From positions 434,001 to 498,000 of the forward strand of contig JAHQRK010000003.1 of the NCBI GenBank assembly GCA_019828595.1: a stretch of DNA of 64,000 bases, read 5' to 3'. Both the position numbers and the translations under genes were made by a program. Below, piece after piece: positions 22,112 to 33,370 of the stretch (its first letter is position 1; the number at the start of each line of letters is the position of its first letter). The notes beneath the pieces are model-generated. The model saw only the letters and a list, made by a program, of their open reading frames with translations, was not told where the DNA came from and did not search any database. This DNA comes from Aphanomyces cochlioides (taxonomy: Eukaryota > Oomycota > Saprolegniomycetes > Saprolegniales > Verrucalvaceae).

Positions 22112-23746
22112 ATGATTGAGCTCAAGAGCGCAACGGCCATCTTTGTGCTGCTCTGCACGATCAACATGCTCAACTACATAGATCGCGGGATCATCCCAGG
22201 ATCGCCACTGCAGTTTGAAGGCTTTATCTCGACGGTCCTGCGTGCTGCACAGCATCCAGTCAACCTGACTGCAACGAACGCAACGACTGCCGCCCCCAAC
22301 GACAGTGAAAGTGGATGGCTTGGCCTCTTGGTGTCAGCATTTATTGTGGGCTATTCAGTATTCAGCATTGCGTTTGGCTACTGGGCGATCTACTACCGAC
22401 CCTTCGTACTGATTGCATGTGGCATGTCCGTCTGGATTGGCGCAATGTTCCTCTGTGGCATCTCGGACTCGACAAAGAGCTTGACTGTTCTCTTGATCGG
22501 GCGTGTCCTCAGTGGTGTTGGCGAGTCATCCTTCCAAGCCATCGCTCCATCCTTTATCGACGACCAAGCACCACCTGCGAAACGAACTCTCTGGCTTGGG
22601 ATATTTTACTGCGGTATAACCGTTGGCACTGCCGCCGGCTACCTATACAGCACGCTGTTTGCAACGTCATCGCTTCGTTGGCCGTGGGCTTTCTTCTCGG
22701 AAGGACTGCTCATGATTCCTCTTGTCCTCATTTGCATATTTTGCATCCCTGCAAGCTTCAACCTCCCTGGCAGCCAAGTGGAACAGCGACGCAAGTCGAT
22801 TGCTGAAGTGTCGGCCACGCGAGAGTCACCGAAAGACACAGAATCGGACGTTTCCCAGGAAATCTCGCACGAATGTGTTCTCGAGTCGCAGTTCTCCATC
22901 GTCGAGCAGACAACTGCTATGGTGCCGCCTCAGGAAACAGAAGACCCGAAGGTTCCATTACAAAAGCGCGTGAGTCTCCACATTGAGATCTGGGAGATCC
23001 TCAAGAGCTCTCTCTACATGCTCGTCGCCCTCGGCTCTGCTGCGTATGTCTTCAGCATCTCTGGCTTGGGAGCATTTGGTCCATCGCTTCTCATTGGCAT
23101 GGGTCTTTTTGAAGAGCGCATGGCTGCCATAGTCTTTGGTGGTATTATTGTCGTTGCTGGTACAATTGGAACATTGCTTGGGGCCATCAGCCTCGATCGA
23201 AATTGCCGCAGCCAGCCAGAGAACGAGCACTTTCGTGTTTACATGGCCACTCGACAGCTTTGCCTCATGCTCTCCGTCGGTACAATATTTCTGATCGCAA
23301 GCTGGCTCATGCTAGACCATGGAACAATCGTGTGCATCTCGCTTCTATCGATTGCACTCACGTTTCTCTTTGGCTGTGTTCCAGCGTCGGTTGTCGCGAT
23401 CATTCTCTCAGTGGAGAAGCGTCGACGAGGGCTTGCCCTTGGCATCAACACGCTTCTCTCTCATCTTCTTGGTGACGTTCCATCCCCCATTGTCATTGGA
23501 CTGATCAAGGACTACGCTGCGCCCCATTGCAATATAATTGGCGACAATATGCTGAATCCGAAATGTGCTCAAGACCGCCAGGGACTCAAATGGACGCTCC
23601 TTTTTCCGTACCTGTGGCTCATTTGGGCAATAATCCTCTCCATGATTGCTGTCGAAGTCTCTCGTCGGCGCCTTGCTCGCCACATGGACCAGAAACCCAT
23701 CGAAGTCGAACCCTTGGCGTCCAAGCGAGGTGTCGATTCCACTTAG
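22112..23746 (+). CDS. Spinster-type major facilitator superfamily transporter
   Basis: Intronless, 544 aa from ATG 22112 (the frame extends up to 22025, but the MFS fold begins at MIELKSATAIFVLL). TM1 carries the NYIDRGIIPG signature of Spinster (SPNS) proteins. TM2-TM6 follow (SGWLGLLVSAFIVGYSVFSI; LLIGRVLSGVGESSFQAIAP, the motif before the TM4/5 gate). A ~100-residue cytosolic Ser/Glu-rich loop comes next, then TM7-TM12 (LLGAISLDRNCR; PSPIVIGLIKD). Animal SPNS proteins export sphingosine-1-phosphate or lysophospholipids from plasma or lysosomal membranes; the substrate here is unknown. Twelve hydrophobic segments are visible. Confidence 0.85.
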   Translation: MIELKSATAIFVLLCTINMLNYIDRGIIPGSPLQFEGFISTVLRAAQHPVNLTATNATTAAPNDSESGWLGLLVSAFIVGYSVFSIAFGYWAIYYRPFVLIACGMSVWIGAMFLCGISDSTKSLTVLLIGRVLSGVGESSFQAIAPSFIDDQAPPAKRTLWLGIFYCGITVGTAAGYLYSTLFATSSLRWPWAFFSEGLLMIPLVLICIFCIPASFNLPGSQVEQRRKSIAEVSATRESPKDTESDVSQEISHECVLESQFSIVEQTTAMVPPQETEDPKVPLQKRVSLHIEIWEILKSSLYMLVALGSAAYVFSISGLGAFGPSLLIGMGLFEERMAAIVFGGIIVVAGTIGTLLGAISLDRNCRSQPENEHFRVYMATRQLCLMLSVGTIFLIASWLMLDHGTIVCISLLSIALTFLFGCVPASVVAIILSVEKRRRGLALGINTLLSHLLGDVPSPIVIGLIKDYAAPHCNIIGDNMLNPKCAQDRQGLKWTLLFPYLWLIWAIILSMIAVEVSRRRLARHMDQKPIEVEPLASKRGVDST

Positions 23747-23766
23747 ATATTGTTAGGTTGAACTTG

Positions 23767-23795
23767 TTATCCGGATAAAAATGTATTATCCGGTA
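23767..23795. promoter_or_regulatory. Perfect TTATCCGGATAA palindrome plus half copy
   Basis: TTATCCGGATAA at 23767-23778 and TTATCCGGTA at 23786-23795, 21 bp after the MFS stop and just before a coiled-coil coding fragment. Confidence 0.5.
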
Positions 23796-23822
23796 TATTT
23801 CAACAATCTCAAAACTGGGGGA

Positions 23823-24258
23823 AGATAGGTTGAACGGTCCTTTGGCGTAGACGAGAGCTACAGCGACGAGACAGAATTGCAGAAAGGATCGAGCAAAGCA
23901 TCGCCGAGCATATCCAAGCAGTACGCCTCTCTTCCTCGTGCTACAGTTGATGTGATGTAGAACACGCAAGAAGCTGCGCCTGATGCGACTGAGGATAAAG
24001 AGCAACCGGCGGAGCGTGCATCTTTGTTGCGTGAAACGAGTTCAGCGCTGAAAGAAGAGCTAGAGGATAAGCTTCAGCGTGTGAAAGCATCGCATGAAGT
24101 GGCAAATGTAAGTTGAGTGGATCTTGTGCCATGGGAACGACTTGAGAGCAGATATTCCTGGTCATTTCAAGCCTCTACAAGCATCGATACCGTCCGTTTG
24201 GAAACTTTCCAAACGGACTCCCAAATCATTGTCCAATCAAACTTGCACAGATTGCTGA
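23823..24258 (+). CDS. Coiled-coil protein fragment, start unresolved
   Basis: Three exon-like segments read through consistently. About 23835-23920 encodes an Arg/Glu-rich helix (RRDRIAERIEQSIAEHIQA); a 40-nt GTACGC...TAG intron leads to 23961-24108 (LLRETSSALKEELEDKLQRV); a GTAAGT intron leads to ~24173-24258, ending in TGA. I found no convincing start codon; one ATG falls inside the palindrome at 23781. The function is unknown. It overlaps the end of the LamG remnant on the other strand and may be a truncated gene left at the edge of the repeat island. Confidence 0.35.
24192..24218. repeat. 27-bp perfect palindrome
   Basis: GTCCGTTTGGAAA and its exact reverse complement are separated by a single C: 13-bp arms, 1-nt centre. 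Confidence 0.75.
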
Positions 24259-26291
24259 TAAGATGCAGATGGGTCAATTGCTGGTCCTGTGTCCCTCACG
24301 TCAATAGATAATTGTGTGGAAATAGTAAATGCGCTTGGAGTTTGAATGTCAATTTGATTCGCCACAGCTGTAACCTTGTCAGGATCTCCCAATAGACGAA
24401 CTGATAGATTTGAGTTTGAGGTTTGTGCGACATGAGCTGACAGGTCCGTCGATGGCAAAAGCAACTGTACATAACTTTGCGAAAAATATATATGGATGGA
24501 TGCGTCAACGGTGCCGTAGTACTCATTTGTATCAACATCTTCGAAGCGGTAACCACTCAGTCGTTGAACAAGTCTTTCTGCCATTGCAAAGTGTGGTAGT
24601 ACTGCCCCTTGAATTACGCTAAGGTAAATGCGTTTTGTGCTCTTCGCTCCAACAGGTGTAAATTCAAAGAAATCATCATTCAAAGTGTACGCATCGGTGG
24701 CTGGAATAAAATAGACTTTTCTTCCTTTGGGGAGAGTAAATGGCACATTAGACACTACGTTGGCTGTTGTGACGTCAAATGGGGCCCCAGAACTTGTGAA
24801 GAGTGAGCCTTTCTCTGGCAATCTTGTGATAGATTTAAGTGGAGGCTATTCAATCCAAAGTACGATGAGTTGAGCAACACTTCGGCAGGCTCATCAACTG
24901 ATGTATAAATAATATCACCGACTGGGGCTTGAGACTCGGACAAAAATGTGCTGCCTGCTACAGAGTCTGTATAGCCCAATATACGAAGCTCAGCAATCAA
25001 ACGAGGCGAATAAGCGTAAGCTTTGCTTTCAATCTCCAGAGAGATGATGACCATCCGTAAAATAATCCATGTCCCAATACCCAATAAGACCCACATCGCA
25101 CATCGCCTCGTAGTTTTTTTGTCATGTCTTGTGGTGACTTAGCGATATTCCATAGTTGGATCTCATCTAATGACCCGTAAAAGCCAATGCTATCATCACA
25201 AGCGCCGACACAAATCTCCCCATTTGCTTGTACTAAAGGTACGTTGTACTGAGTTGTTGCCTACACATAGTTCACGATTTCATATCGTATATCAACCTTA
25301 CTTGCAGGGCTCCATTTAAGTAAAAATTGAACACGTTCAATGTCCAGGTGAAAGCAATATGAATCCAAGTCGCAGATGCAGGTAATGGTATTCCACCAGC
25401 GGTCCATTTTAATTCAAAAGTTGAATTGGTTGCAACCAAGTCCAAATGAAAATAAGTCGATTGGGTGTCTTGCTCTAAATATATAACATGCTGCAAGGAC
25501 GAGCGTAATGAGCACAAACACAGCCTGGAGTGGAGGGAAAAATCCAAAGATGCGTACATTGAGAGAGTTACCGCATTTTGCAGAGTCGATTCGTTGGGTA
25601 AAAGAGCGATCATTTTGTATAATACTGATGGGGTGAACGCTAACGCATAGCCTGCAGTCCCGACAACTGGTTCCAAATCCGGGGCAACTGTAGTCCTTAA
25701 GAAATTCAGCTCACATGAGTTCAAAGCCGCGTTGTAGATGAAAACATGGTTCATATAGCCGACAAAACCACTGCCAGGATATGCACCGGATCCTATTCGA
25801 AGAATGGATTGTCCCATGCGAATGGAGGTTTGGCCGATTGCAACATCTCCATCAACGTACAGGAGGGTGGAGTTACGTGCTTGATTGTATGATACTGCTA
25901 CAAAGCTCGAGGAACCTGCGTTTACAGCCAGTCCATCCATGACTCCATATCCAAAATTTCCTGTGAAAGCAGCCCAACCTTTTCGTCGATTGCCAATGGT
26001 CGCTCAAAATTGCCTCTGGTTGATTGTGTCATTATAAACCTGACAGCGTCTTAGAAATGCCCATGACATTCATTACCTGGATGTATCATTGGATGTCGGA
26101 TTGGAGTTCTGAGGGACCAAGTTACTACTGCATTCTGGTATGAACATCCATGCTCCCGTTGTGATTTCAGGGAGGATATTGCAATTTATGTTTACTTGGG
26201 CTTCGAGATAACTTTCTCCGTAGAAATATGCAGATTGCCCATTGAGCCCATTGGGTCCTCTCCGTTTGACCAAGGTTTCCGTGGAAACCAT
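24237..26291 (-). pseudogene. Degenerate LamG/concanavalin-A-like surface protein gene
   Basis: Minus-strand coding segments in order: 26291-~26080 (GLNGQSAYFYGESYLEAQVN, the start of a LamG-type jelly roll), ~25960-25272 (WAAFTGNFGYGVMDGL; LLYVDGDVAIG; GFVGYMNHVFIYNAALN, the typical end of a LamG3 domain), a second jelly roll crossing a ~44-nt intron (GFYGSLDEIQLWNIAKSP, GLIGYWDMDYF), and 24821-24237 (Ig-like/beta repeat, LPEKGSLFTSSGAP). The matches jump frame at least four times with no intron to explain it (near 26000, 25130, 25050 and 24820), so the gene is broken or the sequence contains indels. LamG proteins are usually secreted or surface adhesive modules. No signal peptide remains. 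Confidence 0.6.
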
Positions 26292-26317
26292 TTACAGCAC
26301 TTCGACCTGGACACCTG

Positions 26318-26536
26318 TTGGCATATTTTCCGCTTTATTCATATTTGCATGATGCATCGCCATTGGGAGACCCAGCTGAATATCAATGTTTATCAGCAAT
26401 GCATGACTTTAAAAATAATAAGGAGGCGACAATACGCACGCGGCAGATCATCGAGCACGAAGTTCGTCAAAACTTGTGTGTGGCATTCCTCGATCTTTTG
26501 TTTGGTGCTTTCATTAGCCGAAAGGTCAATATCTAA
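26318..26536 (+). other. Open frame of uncertain status upstream of the IQ gene
   Basis: A 72-codon frame (contains EYQCLSAMHDFKNN and HEVRQNLCVAFLDLLFGAF) looks protein-like and could be the last exon of a truncated plus-strand gene, but no upstream exon or family match was recognised. Confidence 0.2.
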
Positions 26537-26537
26537 G

Positions 26538-26558
26538 CTATCCGGACTTTATCCGGGC
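26538..26558. promoter_or_regulatory. TATCCGG palindrome pair upstream of IQ-domain gene
   Basis: CTATCCGGAC and TTATCCGGGC, 27-47 bp before the start codon at 26585. Confidence 0.45.
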
Positions 26559-26584
26559 GACCAGTCTTTGCAGCAGACAGCACG

Positions 26585-27812
26585 ATGAACAAGCTCACGA
26601 ATGTGGAATCGCAGCGCGTCATGTCTGTCCTTGGGGACACACTAGATCGACTCAACTGCTTGACATATGTGCCGCTGAAGCATGATGGCCATTTGGTGAG
26701 GAGGTTGGATGAAAATGGCGTCGGAGCCGTGCTCCAACAATTGTGGCAATTGGATGAAGGATATGATGGCTTGGATGACAACGCTCCACGGAAAGACGAC
26801 GTCTTGAGCAAGATCAAACAAGTTGTTCGCAGCATATGCCGGCAAATGAGAGAAAATCCAGTAGTCGTGAAACGTTCTTTGGAACCACATCGTCGGTGCC
26901 TGTGAATCCTGGAGACGACGTCATGACATTGATCAAATTTCTCTCTGAGTTACTGATTTGACCTACACGCAGCAGCTCAGCAAAACTGTGGAAGACGAAG
27001 CAACCATGCGCGATATAATGGAAAACGTGTACAATCGACGCAAACAGGCTGAGGATGACTTGGTGCAACTGCGTGAACAGCTCAACGATTTGCGCAAAAC
27101 CAAGGAAGACGACATATCCCATCTTGACGTACAAATGCAAAAGCTCAAAGGAGAACTCCAAACAATCAACAAGGTAGCCTTGCATCCAGACATGTCCTCA
27201 CTGACAATGCTGCGTTTAGACAACAGAGAATGAGCTTCAATTGATCCAAACTCAAGTCAAGGATACGTTGGATAAAGCATTTGAGCAGCAAAATACCGAA
27301 ATGCAAGCCCTGCAAGAAAAATACTCGCAACTCGAGCAAACTTTACAAAAAGACACCGAGATATTGAGGAGGCGCTGCGCAAAGCAAAATGCAAGGTGGC
27401 TGTTGAAGTCAAATCCACAATTGAGAAATACGACCAAGACATGCTCGCGATCACGAGTGACATTGACAATATGCAAGACACGTACAGCAGGGAGCAGAAG
27501 GAGTTCCGAGAGCTGTCTGAGCACTTTGTCAAGGTTTATTCAGTACATTCCATTAAAAGGCTGATTTGTCGTAGATTGACGAAGAGCAAGCGCGTATTGA
27601 AGAGGAAGAACATATTTGGAGGCAATTCGAGAAGAGGAGCGCAGTCAAGTGCAGGTTGAGGTCCACACGTTCAAACCAGGCTGAATTGGTTCATGTCGTA
27701 GAAATTGCATGATGCAGCCACACGGAATCAAAGCGTTTGGCGCGGAACGATGGTCCGCCGCGAGATGGCCGCTATGAAGAAGAAAGGCGGGAAGATGGGC
27801 AAATTGAAATAG
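26585..27812 (+). pseudogene. IQ-domain dynein-regulatory-complex-like protein (DRC9/DRC10 type), frameshifted
   Basis: Coiled-coil protein ending in an IQ motif (ATRNQSVWRGTMVRREMAA) and a Lys/Gly tail KKKGGKMGKLK, as in IQCG/IQCD, the DRC9/DRC10 subunits of the axonemal nexin-dynein regulatory complex. The family block VEVKSTIEKYDQDML lies near 27400. Introns at 27174-27219, 27534-27574 and 27655-27701 are clear. Four places each lack one base for the frame to continue: ~26876 (before FFGTTSSVPVN), ~26957 (before LTYTQQLSK), ~27360 (before IEEALRKAK) and ~27610. Two are in short T runs. Either this copy is decaying or the assembly has homopolymer indels. It converges on the next gene with 18 bp between stops. 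Confidence 0.65.
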
Positions 27813-27830
27813 TGCAAGAAAATATGTCAT

Positions 27831-28535
27831 TCATTTGCAAACAGATATCAATGGTTCGGATGAATCATCGGCGTCACCTTTGTAGAAGAAAAGGGTCTTA
27901 CCCGCATCATCTTGACGAACAGCAATCTTGTTAATCACTACTGCGAATGCCAGAGGTTGAATATCAAAAGTAGCTCTGAGTTCATCAAGTTGTTGTTGAC
28001 TGAGCATGCGTTGTACACTTGCGACAAAATTACCAATGGTACGAGGAGGATCCGCAAATGCCCTGGGAAAAAGCCGCTCCATCTCACGTTTACAGGGGTC
28101 AATGTCTTGAAAATAATTGAAATGAAAAATCCATCGACGGCAACCATTTCCAGCATCGCGCCGAGTATTATCTCTCATCTCGTACGTTGCTATCGCATCA
28201 TATACCTCGTTAGCATCGATGCTGCCCGCAGGGAAATCCGGATTATGTCGAATGACAAGCAAAGGATCTTCATCAGTTCGATTCAACTCTTCTTCCAAGG
28301 TCTTCGTTTGTTCATCGGTCAATCCAATCAATTTTTGAGTCAATTTGGCCGCGTTCACAGGGAGAAAGTGTGGATCGGACGAAGTATCAGATATCTTTGT
28401 CCTCTTGCATGATTTGCTTTTCGTTTTCGCGTGTTTTCGTTTCTTGTGACTAAGGGAGTTGTAAACCGATCAGTGGTAAGAATATATGAGACCGTCTTAC
28501 CTCCCCGCGATGTCACCACGTCTTGTTGTCTCCAT
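27831..28535 (-). CDS. Conserved-looking hypothetical protein
   Basis: Two exons, intron 28450-28500 (51 nt, GTAAGA...TTAG), ATG 28535, give 217 aa in frame. The first ~40 residues are very Lys/Arg-rich (HKKRKHAKTKSK), a likely nuclear-localisation stretch. The remainder is a mixed helical domain with FHFNYFQDIDPCKREMERLF and the central block SVQRMLSQQQLDELRATFD, ending FFYKGDADDSSEP. I do not recognise the family. No catalytic motif, signal peptide or membrane segment is seen. Unlike its neighbours it shows no frameshift. Confidence 0.6.
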
Positions 28536-28888
28536 GTTCTTTTCTTCCACAGCAGATAACTTTCGCAAGCACAAAATTGTAGAGGATTCAGTTTCAGATT
28601 CAGATAGACGACGATGAGGGGAAAATTTTCTCTCTATCTAAACTTAAACAGGGGTAGGTTTGAGGAAACTCGATCGTATCTGAAATACCGTATTTCCCGT
28701 AAGGTTGTCACCATGATCTTCCCCCGTTGAGCTGTCACCAAGAGAATAATTCATTAAATAGCTATTTTTCGTATATGATTAAAATATCAAAAAATTGAAT
28801 TTTTCAGGCATCCCCGTTGAGTTGTCACTATTCCGATTTAATTGGCTGAAATATACCCAATGCATTCTTTCAGCACTGACATTCTGAA

Positions 28889-29276
28889 ATGGGCAGCTTG
28901 AAAGCCGTTGATGTCGTCGGATGCTCGAGTGGAGACGGCACACGCAGTTGCGAGAGTCACTCAGTCTGTGGTGAAAGTCTTTCTGTGAATGACATTATTG
29001 TCATTAGATGGTCTGCTGAATTGGGCTCAGATGGGGCAGTTGAAGGTGCTCTCAAAGTCTTTCGAATGCTTGGTACACAGGAAACATGTCATGTTGGTTA
29101 TCTCTCGTCAAGACTCATACGTAGATATGAAGAATTCAATAACAAAATGGCTATCGTCGTTGAAGACTATCGAACATCTGAATCATTGGCCAAACGAAAT
29201 CGATCAGACCGATGCTTTGGTCTTGTTAAAGTTGTTCTGCTTGACCATATCGAGGAGTACAATCGATCGTAAATAA
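28889..29276 (+). CDS. Possible passenger ORF inside the pogo-like transposon
   Basis: Plus-strand frame opposite to the transposase and ending 18 bp from its stop. With a 37-nt intron (about 28976-29012) it would give a ~117-aa protein containing LLNWAQMGQLKVLSK, KHVMLVISRQDSY and TIEHLNHWPNEIDQTD. The composition is protein-like but no family is recognised. Unspliced, a 127-aa frame also exists over the same bases. Confidence 0.3.
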
Positions 29277-29294
29277 ACAAGAAACAAAGATATA

Positions 29295-30574
29295 TTAAAA
29301 CTCATATCCACAAGCACGAAACGAATTCAAAATCATCTCCGGCGTTATTCTGTCCCATGATGCTTTGATCCACGAAAGAACGAGCTCTCGTGAAGGCGAT
29401 GGAACCTTCTCGCGACCACGCAAATTGACGCTTGCCCACATCGTGTACTGGTGACGTATGTAGTCGTTGAACGGCTTGTTCACACCAACATCCAAAGGCT
29501 GTAGGACACAAGTGAAGCCACCTACAATTTCAATTAGAGTTTTAATTTTCGCCATATACCTGGAATGATTTCACATTCTGTACCCGCTTTGGAGCATGCA
29601 GCATTTGTCTTTGCTGTCTTGTGACAAGAATAGTCATCCCATAGCAATAACGACGAGCTCTGGCCTGACACGTATGGAAGCCACACACGTTTAATCCATT
29701 GTGAGGTTGTTGCGTCATCCATCCATGCGTTATACTGGCATAGTACATGTATTCCATTTGTTGCTGCCCACTCTGACAATGAGGATTCGATTCTGGCGCC
29801 AGGAACACCTTTGAAGACAACCAAAGGGGCCAATTTTTTCCCATCAGCGGAAATTGCGAGAGCCACAGTGATGCGAGGGTTTGAGGAAGAGCACTTTCTA
29901 GCAGGCACCGTTTTAGATCCTTTGACAGCAACGGTTGTTTTGATTTCTGGCTCCACATTCACTGGAGTCTCATCCATATTGACAATAAAAGACTTGGAAA
30001 CGTCGGCAAGAGTTCCAAAGGGACTCAAACGTTCTCGCAGGCTTTCAACAAAGTCTCTGCGCATGACGGCAAGATTGGTAGAGAGCTTTTGTGCACATCT
30101 TGTCGGGTGGCGTATCGCCAGATTCCGTCTCTCCATAAATTGATAGACCCATTTTGATAGAGCTGAGGGGCTGCCACCATGGAATGTCGGGTTCAAGCTC
30201 AGAGCTTTGATGATGAGCATGTTGGTGCTAATTGCTATATCGTCGTCCCTCAGCTCTTTCCAGTACTCATAGACTTCGTCCTCGAAATCTCTGTTGGACT
30301 CATTGATCTGTCTGCCAGTGTTTAAAGAGTTGCTGCTGGGGTTGGTCTTTGCTCTTAGCTTGAGCATTTCCTTTGCGTGAACCCATCGTTTGACCTGTCC
30401 AGTGTCGAGGCCGTGTGCTTTGGCTGTGCGATAGAAGGACTGTGGCTCAGGTTGCCTTTCATAGTCAATCACGACCCTCAGCTTATACGAAACGGTGTAG
30501 GTCTTTTTCCGACCGGTCGCTTGCCTGCCGCTTGCCTCTGCGACGCCTTCAAAGTCGTCTCGCTCCGATTCCAT
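29295..30574 (-). CDS. pogo-like DDE transposase
   Basis: Two exons, intron 29522-29559 (38 nt), about 413 aa. An N-terminal helix-turn-helix (KKTYTVSYKLRVVIDYE ... GLDTGQVKRWVHAKEML) is followed by a CENP-B-like second DNA-binding part. The DDE_1 catalytic core has the three acidic positions in FIVNMDETPVNV, LLLWDDYSCHK and TCVLQPLDVGVNKPF. The third acidic motif becomes visible only after splicing. All catalytic residues are present, so the enzyme may be active. Transposases of this type cut and paste at TA sites. Confidence 0.85.
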
Positions 30575-30755
30575 GCGCAGTCAGAAAGTGAAAAGATCTC
30601 ATTTTTCACCCATTATTATCCAATGAATGCTCATTTTTGAACTTTGATTCAATATCTGATTTCCATTTGACTTGTCACCATTTTTCGAAATTTTGCTTGG
30701 TGACAACCTTACGGGAAATACGGTAGGTGTGCTGGTTTCAGATAGAGGACATGAA

Positions 30756-31061
30756 CTGACCTTCATAACTTTCCCCACAGAGATAGAGACAAAATGGCCG
30801 TTATGGCAACCAAAGTATGTATTCTAACATATCACAGGAGCAGAGGTGCGACGTCAGCCTGTACTCGTGGCAATACCTAGAAACGAGGTATTGCCACGAG
30901 ATGATGTAGAGCCTTCAACTCAAGTTCATAACGAGCGTCAGGATGAACAAATTTCCTGCGCTCTTTGCTCAGGATTACAGGCTTTATGGATGATGTAGGA
31001 GCTAAAATTTGACCATATCAACATAGAGGACGTCATGAACCACACTGTAGATGTGGCTGTA
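30756..31061. repeat. Direct repeat A, left copy (~305 bp) abutting the copia 5' LTR
   Basis: Nearly identical to 39794-40096, which abuts the 3' LTR; the copies differ at few positions. Contains a perfect 15-bp-stem hairpin at 30864-30900. Parts read as open coding frames (LVAIPRNEVLPRDD), so it may be a fragment of a host gene. Confidence 0.8.
30864..30900. repeat. Perfect hairpin in repeat A
   Basis: CTCGTGGCAATACCT, 7-nt loop, then its exact complement. In the right copy of the repeat the downstream arm is lost (only AGGT remains), so the hairpin is specific to this copy. Confidence 0.7.
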
Positions 31062-31244
31062 TGTTGAGACTTCTAGAATGTAATCTCAACTTTCACATTC
31101 GAGAAAGGTCTCTTAACTATAAAACAACTTGTATATTGCGTGTTCCAGAAGACTCCAGAAGACAAACGAAGACCACAGAATTCACACTAGGCCTAGCTAG
31201 CTTCATGTTAACCATCTAATTCACTTTCCAACTTCCCTTCTAGA
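31062..31244 (+). repeat. copia 5' LTR
   Basis: 183 bp; matches 39611-39793. The following bases, GGTTACGAGCCC, would be the primer-binding position, but I cannot assign a tRNA. Confidence 0.85.
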
Positions 31245-33370
31245 GGTTACGAGCCCTCAACCGCCGCCGCTGCCGCCACCGTTTGACCTAGCCTCCGACG
31301 CTAGATCAACCGCCCGAAGCCCAGCCGTCCCGCCGCACCCCGCCGAGCCCCGAGACGCCGCCCCCGTCGCCTTTCCTGCCGCCGTCCCGCGAGCCCACCG
31401 TTGAGCCAAATGTCGCCGAAGCGTGCGCAGAAGACAAATCAACTTCAGCAGCACTACAGATCCCTGCCTGGACTCCTTTTGTGAGATCAAGGGCTGTAAG
31501 CTGAACGTTGATTGGCTGAACTCCTAGTTGAGTTTGCCGTATTTTATCAAGCCTTCAAGACACCAAGTCACTCAAGACACACATTCCCGGTTTCCGTGAC
31601 ACATATTATCCGGATCCGGAAGACAAGTGAAGCGCAAGACATCTCGATCTTTCCCGACGCACCAAGGAACATTCCGGGAACAAGACCATCACTCGTGACC
31701 ATCACTCACAACTGAAGTCACGACAAGTCAAGGACGTTTGGAACAGTCAACAACACAAATATCAAGTTTCGAGGTTTTAACATTTCTTTCTTGACTTAAT
31801 CCTTTTTTAACTATGGGAGTTAAATCATACGTGAACACTTTTGATGGCACCAATTTTGTCCAATGGCATACGCGCGTCATGGCGTATATGGAACTCAAGG
31901 ACTGTGCCCAAATTTTCAAGAATCAACCTCGAACTGCAGAAGATTATAACTCCAAGAATATATTAGCGCGAGTAATTATACTTGCTGCCATTGATGACTT
32001 ACACGCGCGCATGGTATACCACTGAAGATGCCGTCGAAATGACGAAGATCCTTCGTGGCCGTTTTGGTAACAAGTCCTTCGTTGGTCATGGACGCCTGAT
32101 TGACGAAGTTACCCACATGCGCATGCGTCACAACGAAACACCTCGCTCTTATTGCGACCGGTTCAGCCTTGCTATTAAAGGTGCCACCAATGCAGGCATT
32201 AAGTTCTCTGACGAACAGGTCGTTCATTTCTTCATTAATGGTTTGGACTCACGATTCAACACGTTTGTGCAACTTCAAAGTCACCTTTTGCAACGCACAC
32301 CGATTGACGCCTCGACGCTTTCGCTCATCACCACGGAACTTCTCCAAGCGTATAACCGTGAAGAATCGCGTTCAAACAGTCCACCACCGACTCCAGTCGA
32401 TGAAACTGCTCTGTCCCTCTGTCGTAATCAACGACGCAAACCACGTGGCAATGGACATGCTCAACCCGACACCTACAATGAAACAGTTTGTGCTTACTGC
32501 AACATACCCAATCACACTGAAGCCAACTGTCGTCGGAAGCAACGCGACCAGCGTCAACAGACTTCTTCTCAATCCAACCAACGTCGTGTCCAATTCCAAC
32601 CATCTTCGACGAACTCTCTTGCGTCTCAGACTGCCGCAAACACACGTCGCAACGCTCGCTCGTCTGTAAGCATGCTGACGTTAGGGCCTCACTATACTCT
32701 CAATGCCTTCGAGTCTCCCGCTTCGTCATCTGCGTGGATTCTTGACTCTGGCGCATCGGATCATTTCTGCAACGATGCTGCATTGTTTGAAGAACTTCAA
32801 CCATTTGAGGGTACAGTTCGAGCTGCCAATGGAAGTGACATGCCGATTGCAGGCACCGGTTCTGTCTTACTTGAGATGAACACACCCACCGGTATCATTC
32901 CTGTCACTCTCCAAGATGTACTGTCCATTCCGAACCTACAGTACAACCTTTTCTCCTTGTCGAGAGTAACTGATCGAGGATTCAACTCTCAGTTCCAGCG
33001 TAATGCTTGCTACATTACAGAGGTCTGGGAAATTTAAGACCACACAGCAACCCTAACCCACTATCGAACTTCCAAAATTAATAATATTAATTATGACGAT
33101 TAATTGAAATGACAGGATGACAGCCCGAACTTGATGGCCACAAAAGTTCTGACACGATGTCAGAAAAGCAAGAAAACTTGGCCAAACTGCGGCGGTCATA
33201 CACCGCTGCCTACAAGCTGAAGATCGTACGTGCTGTAGAAGAGCAAGGTATACAAGCCGTTGCCCAAGCCACGAGCATATCAAAAGAAACGATACGCAAA
33301 TGGAAACCTCAAGCGTTGGTATCACTTCCTTCCAAAGCGAAGAGATCGCCAGGACCAGGGAGACCATGTA

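Larger units (their letters stand above)
28688..30723. mobile_element. pogo/Tigger-like DNA transposon with 26-bp terminal inverted repeats
   Basis: Terminal inverted repeats read CCGTATTTCCCGTAAGG... inward and match base for base over 26 bp (28688-28713 and 30698-30723), flanked by TA on both sides (28686-28687, 30724-30725). The 2.0-kb element therefore inserted at a TA dinucleotide, as pogo/Tc1/mariner elements do. Subterminal copies of a CCCCGTTGAGYTGTCAC-like sequence occur at ~28723 and ~28810, and a shorter GACTTGTCACCA at ~30669; these may be transposase-binding sites. It encodes a spliced, apparently intact transposase on the minus strand. Confidence 0.85.

Noticed and set aside
30792..30820. 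23-nt intron-like GTATGT...CTAAC...CACAG in repeat A
   Set aside because: Shorter than any accepted intron here and the surrounding frame is undefined; it could be coincidental.
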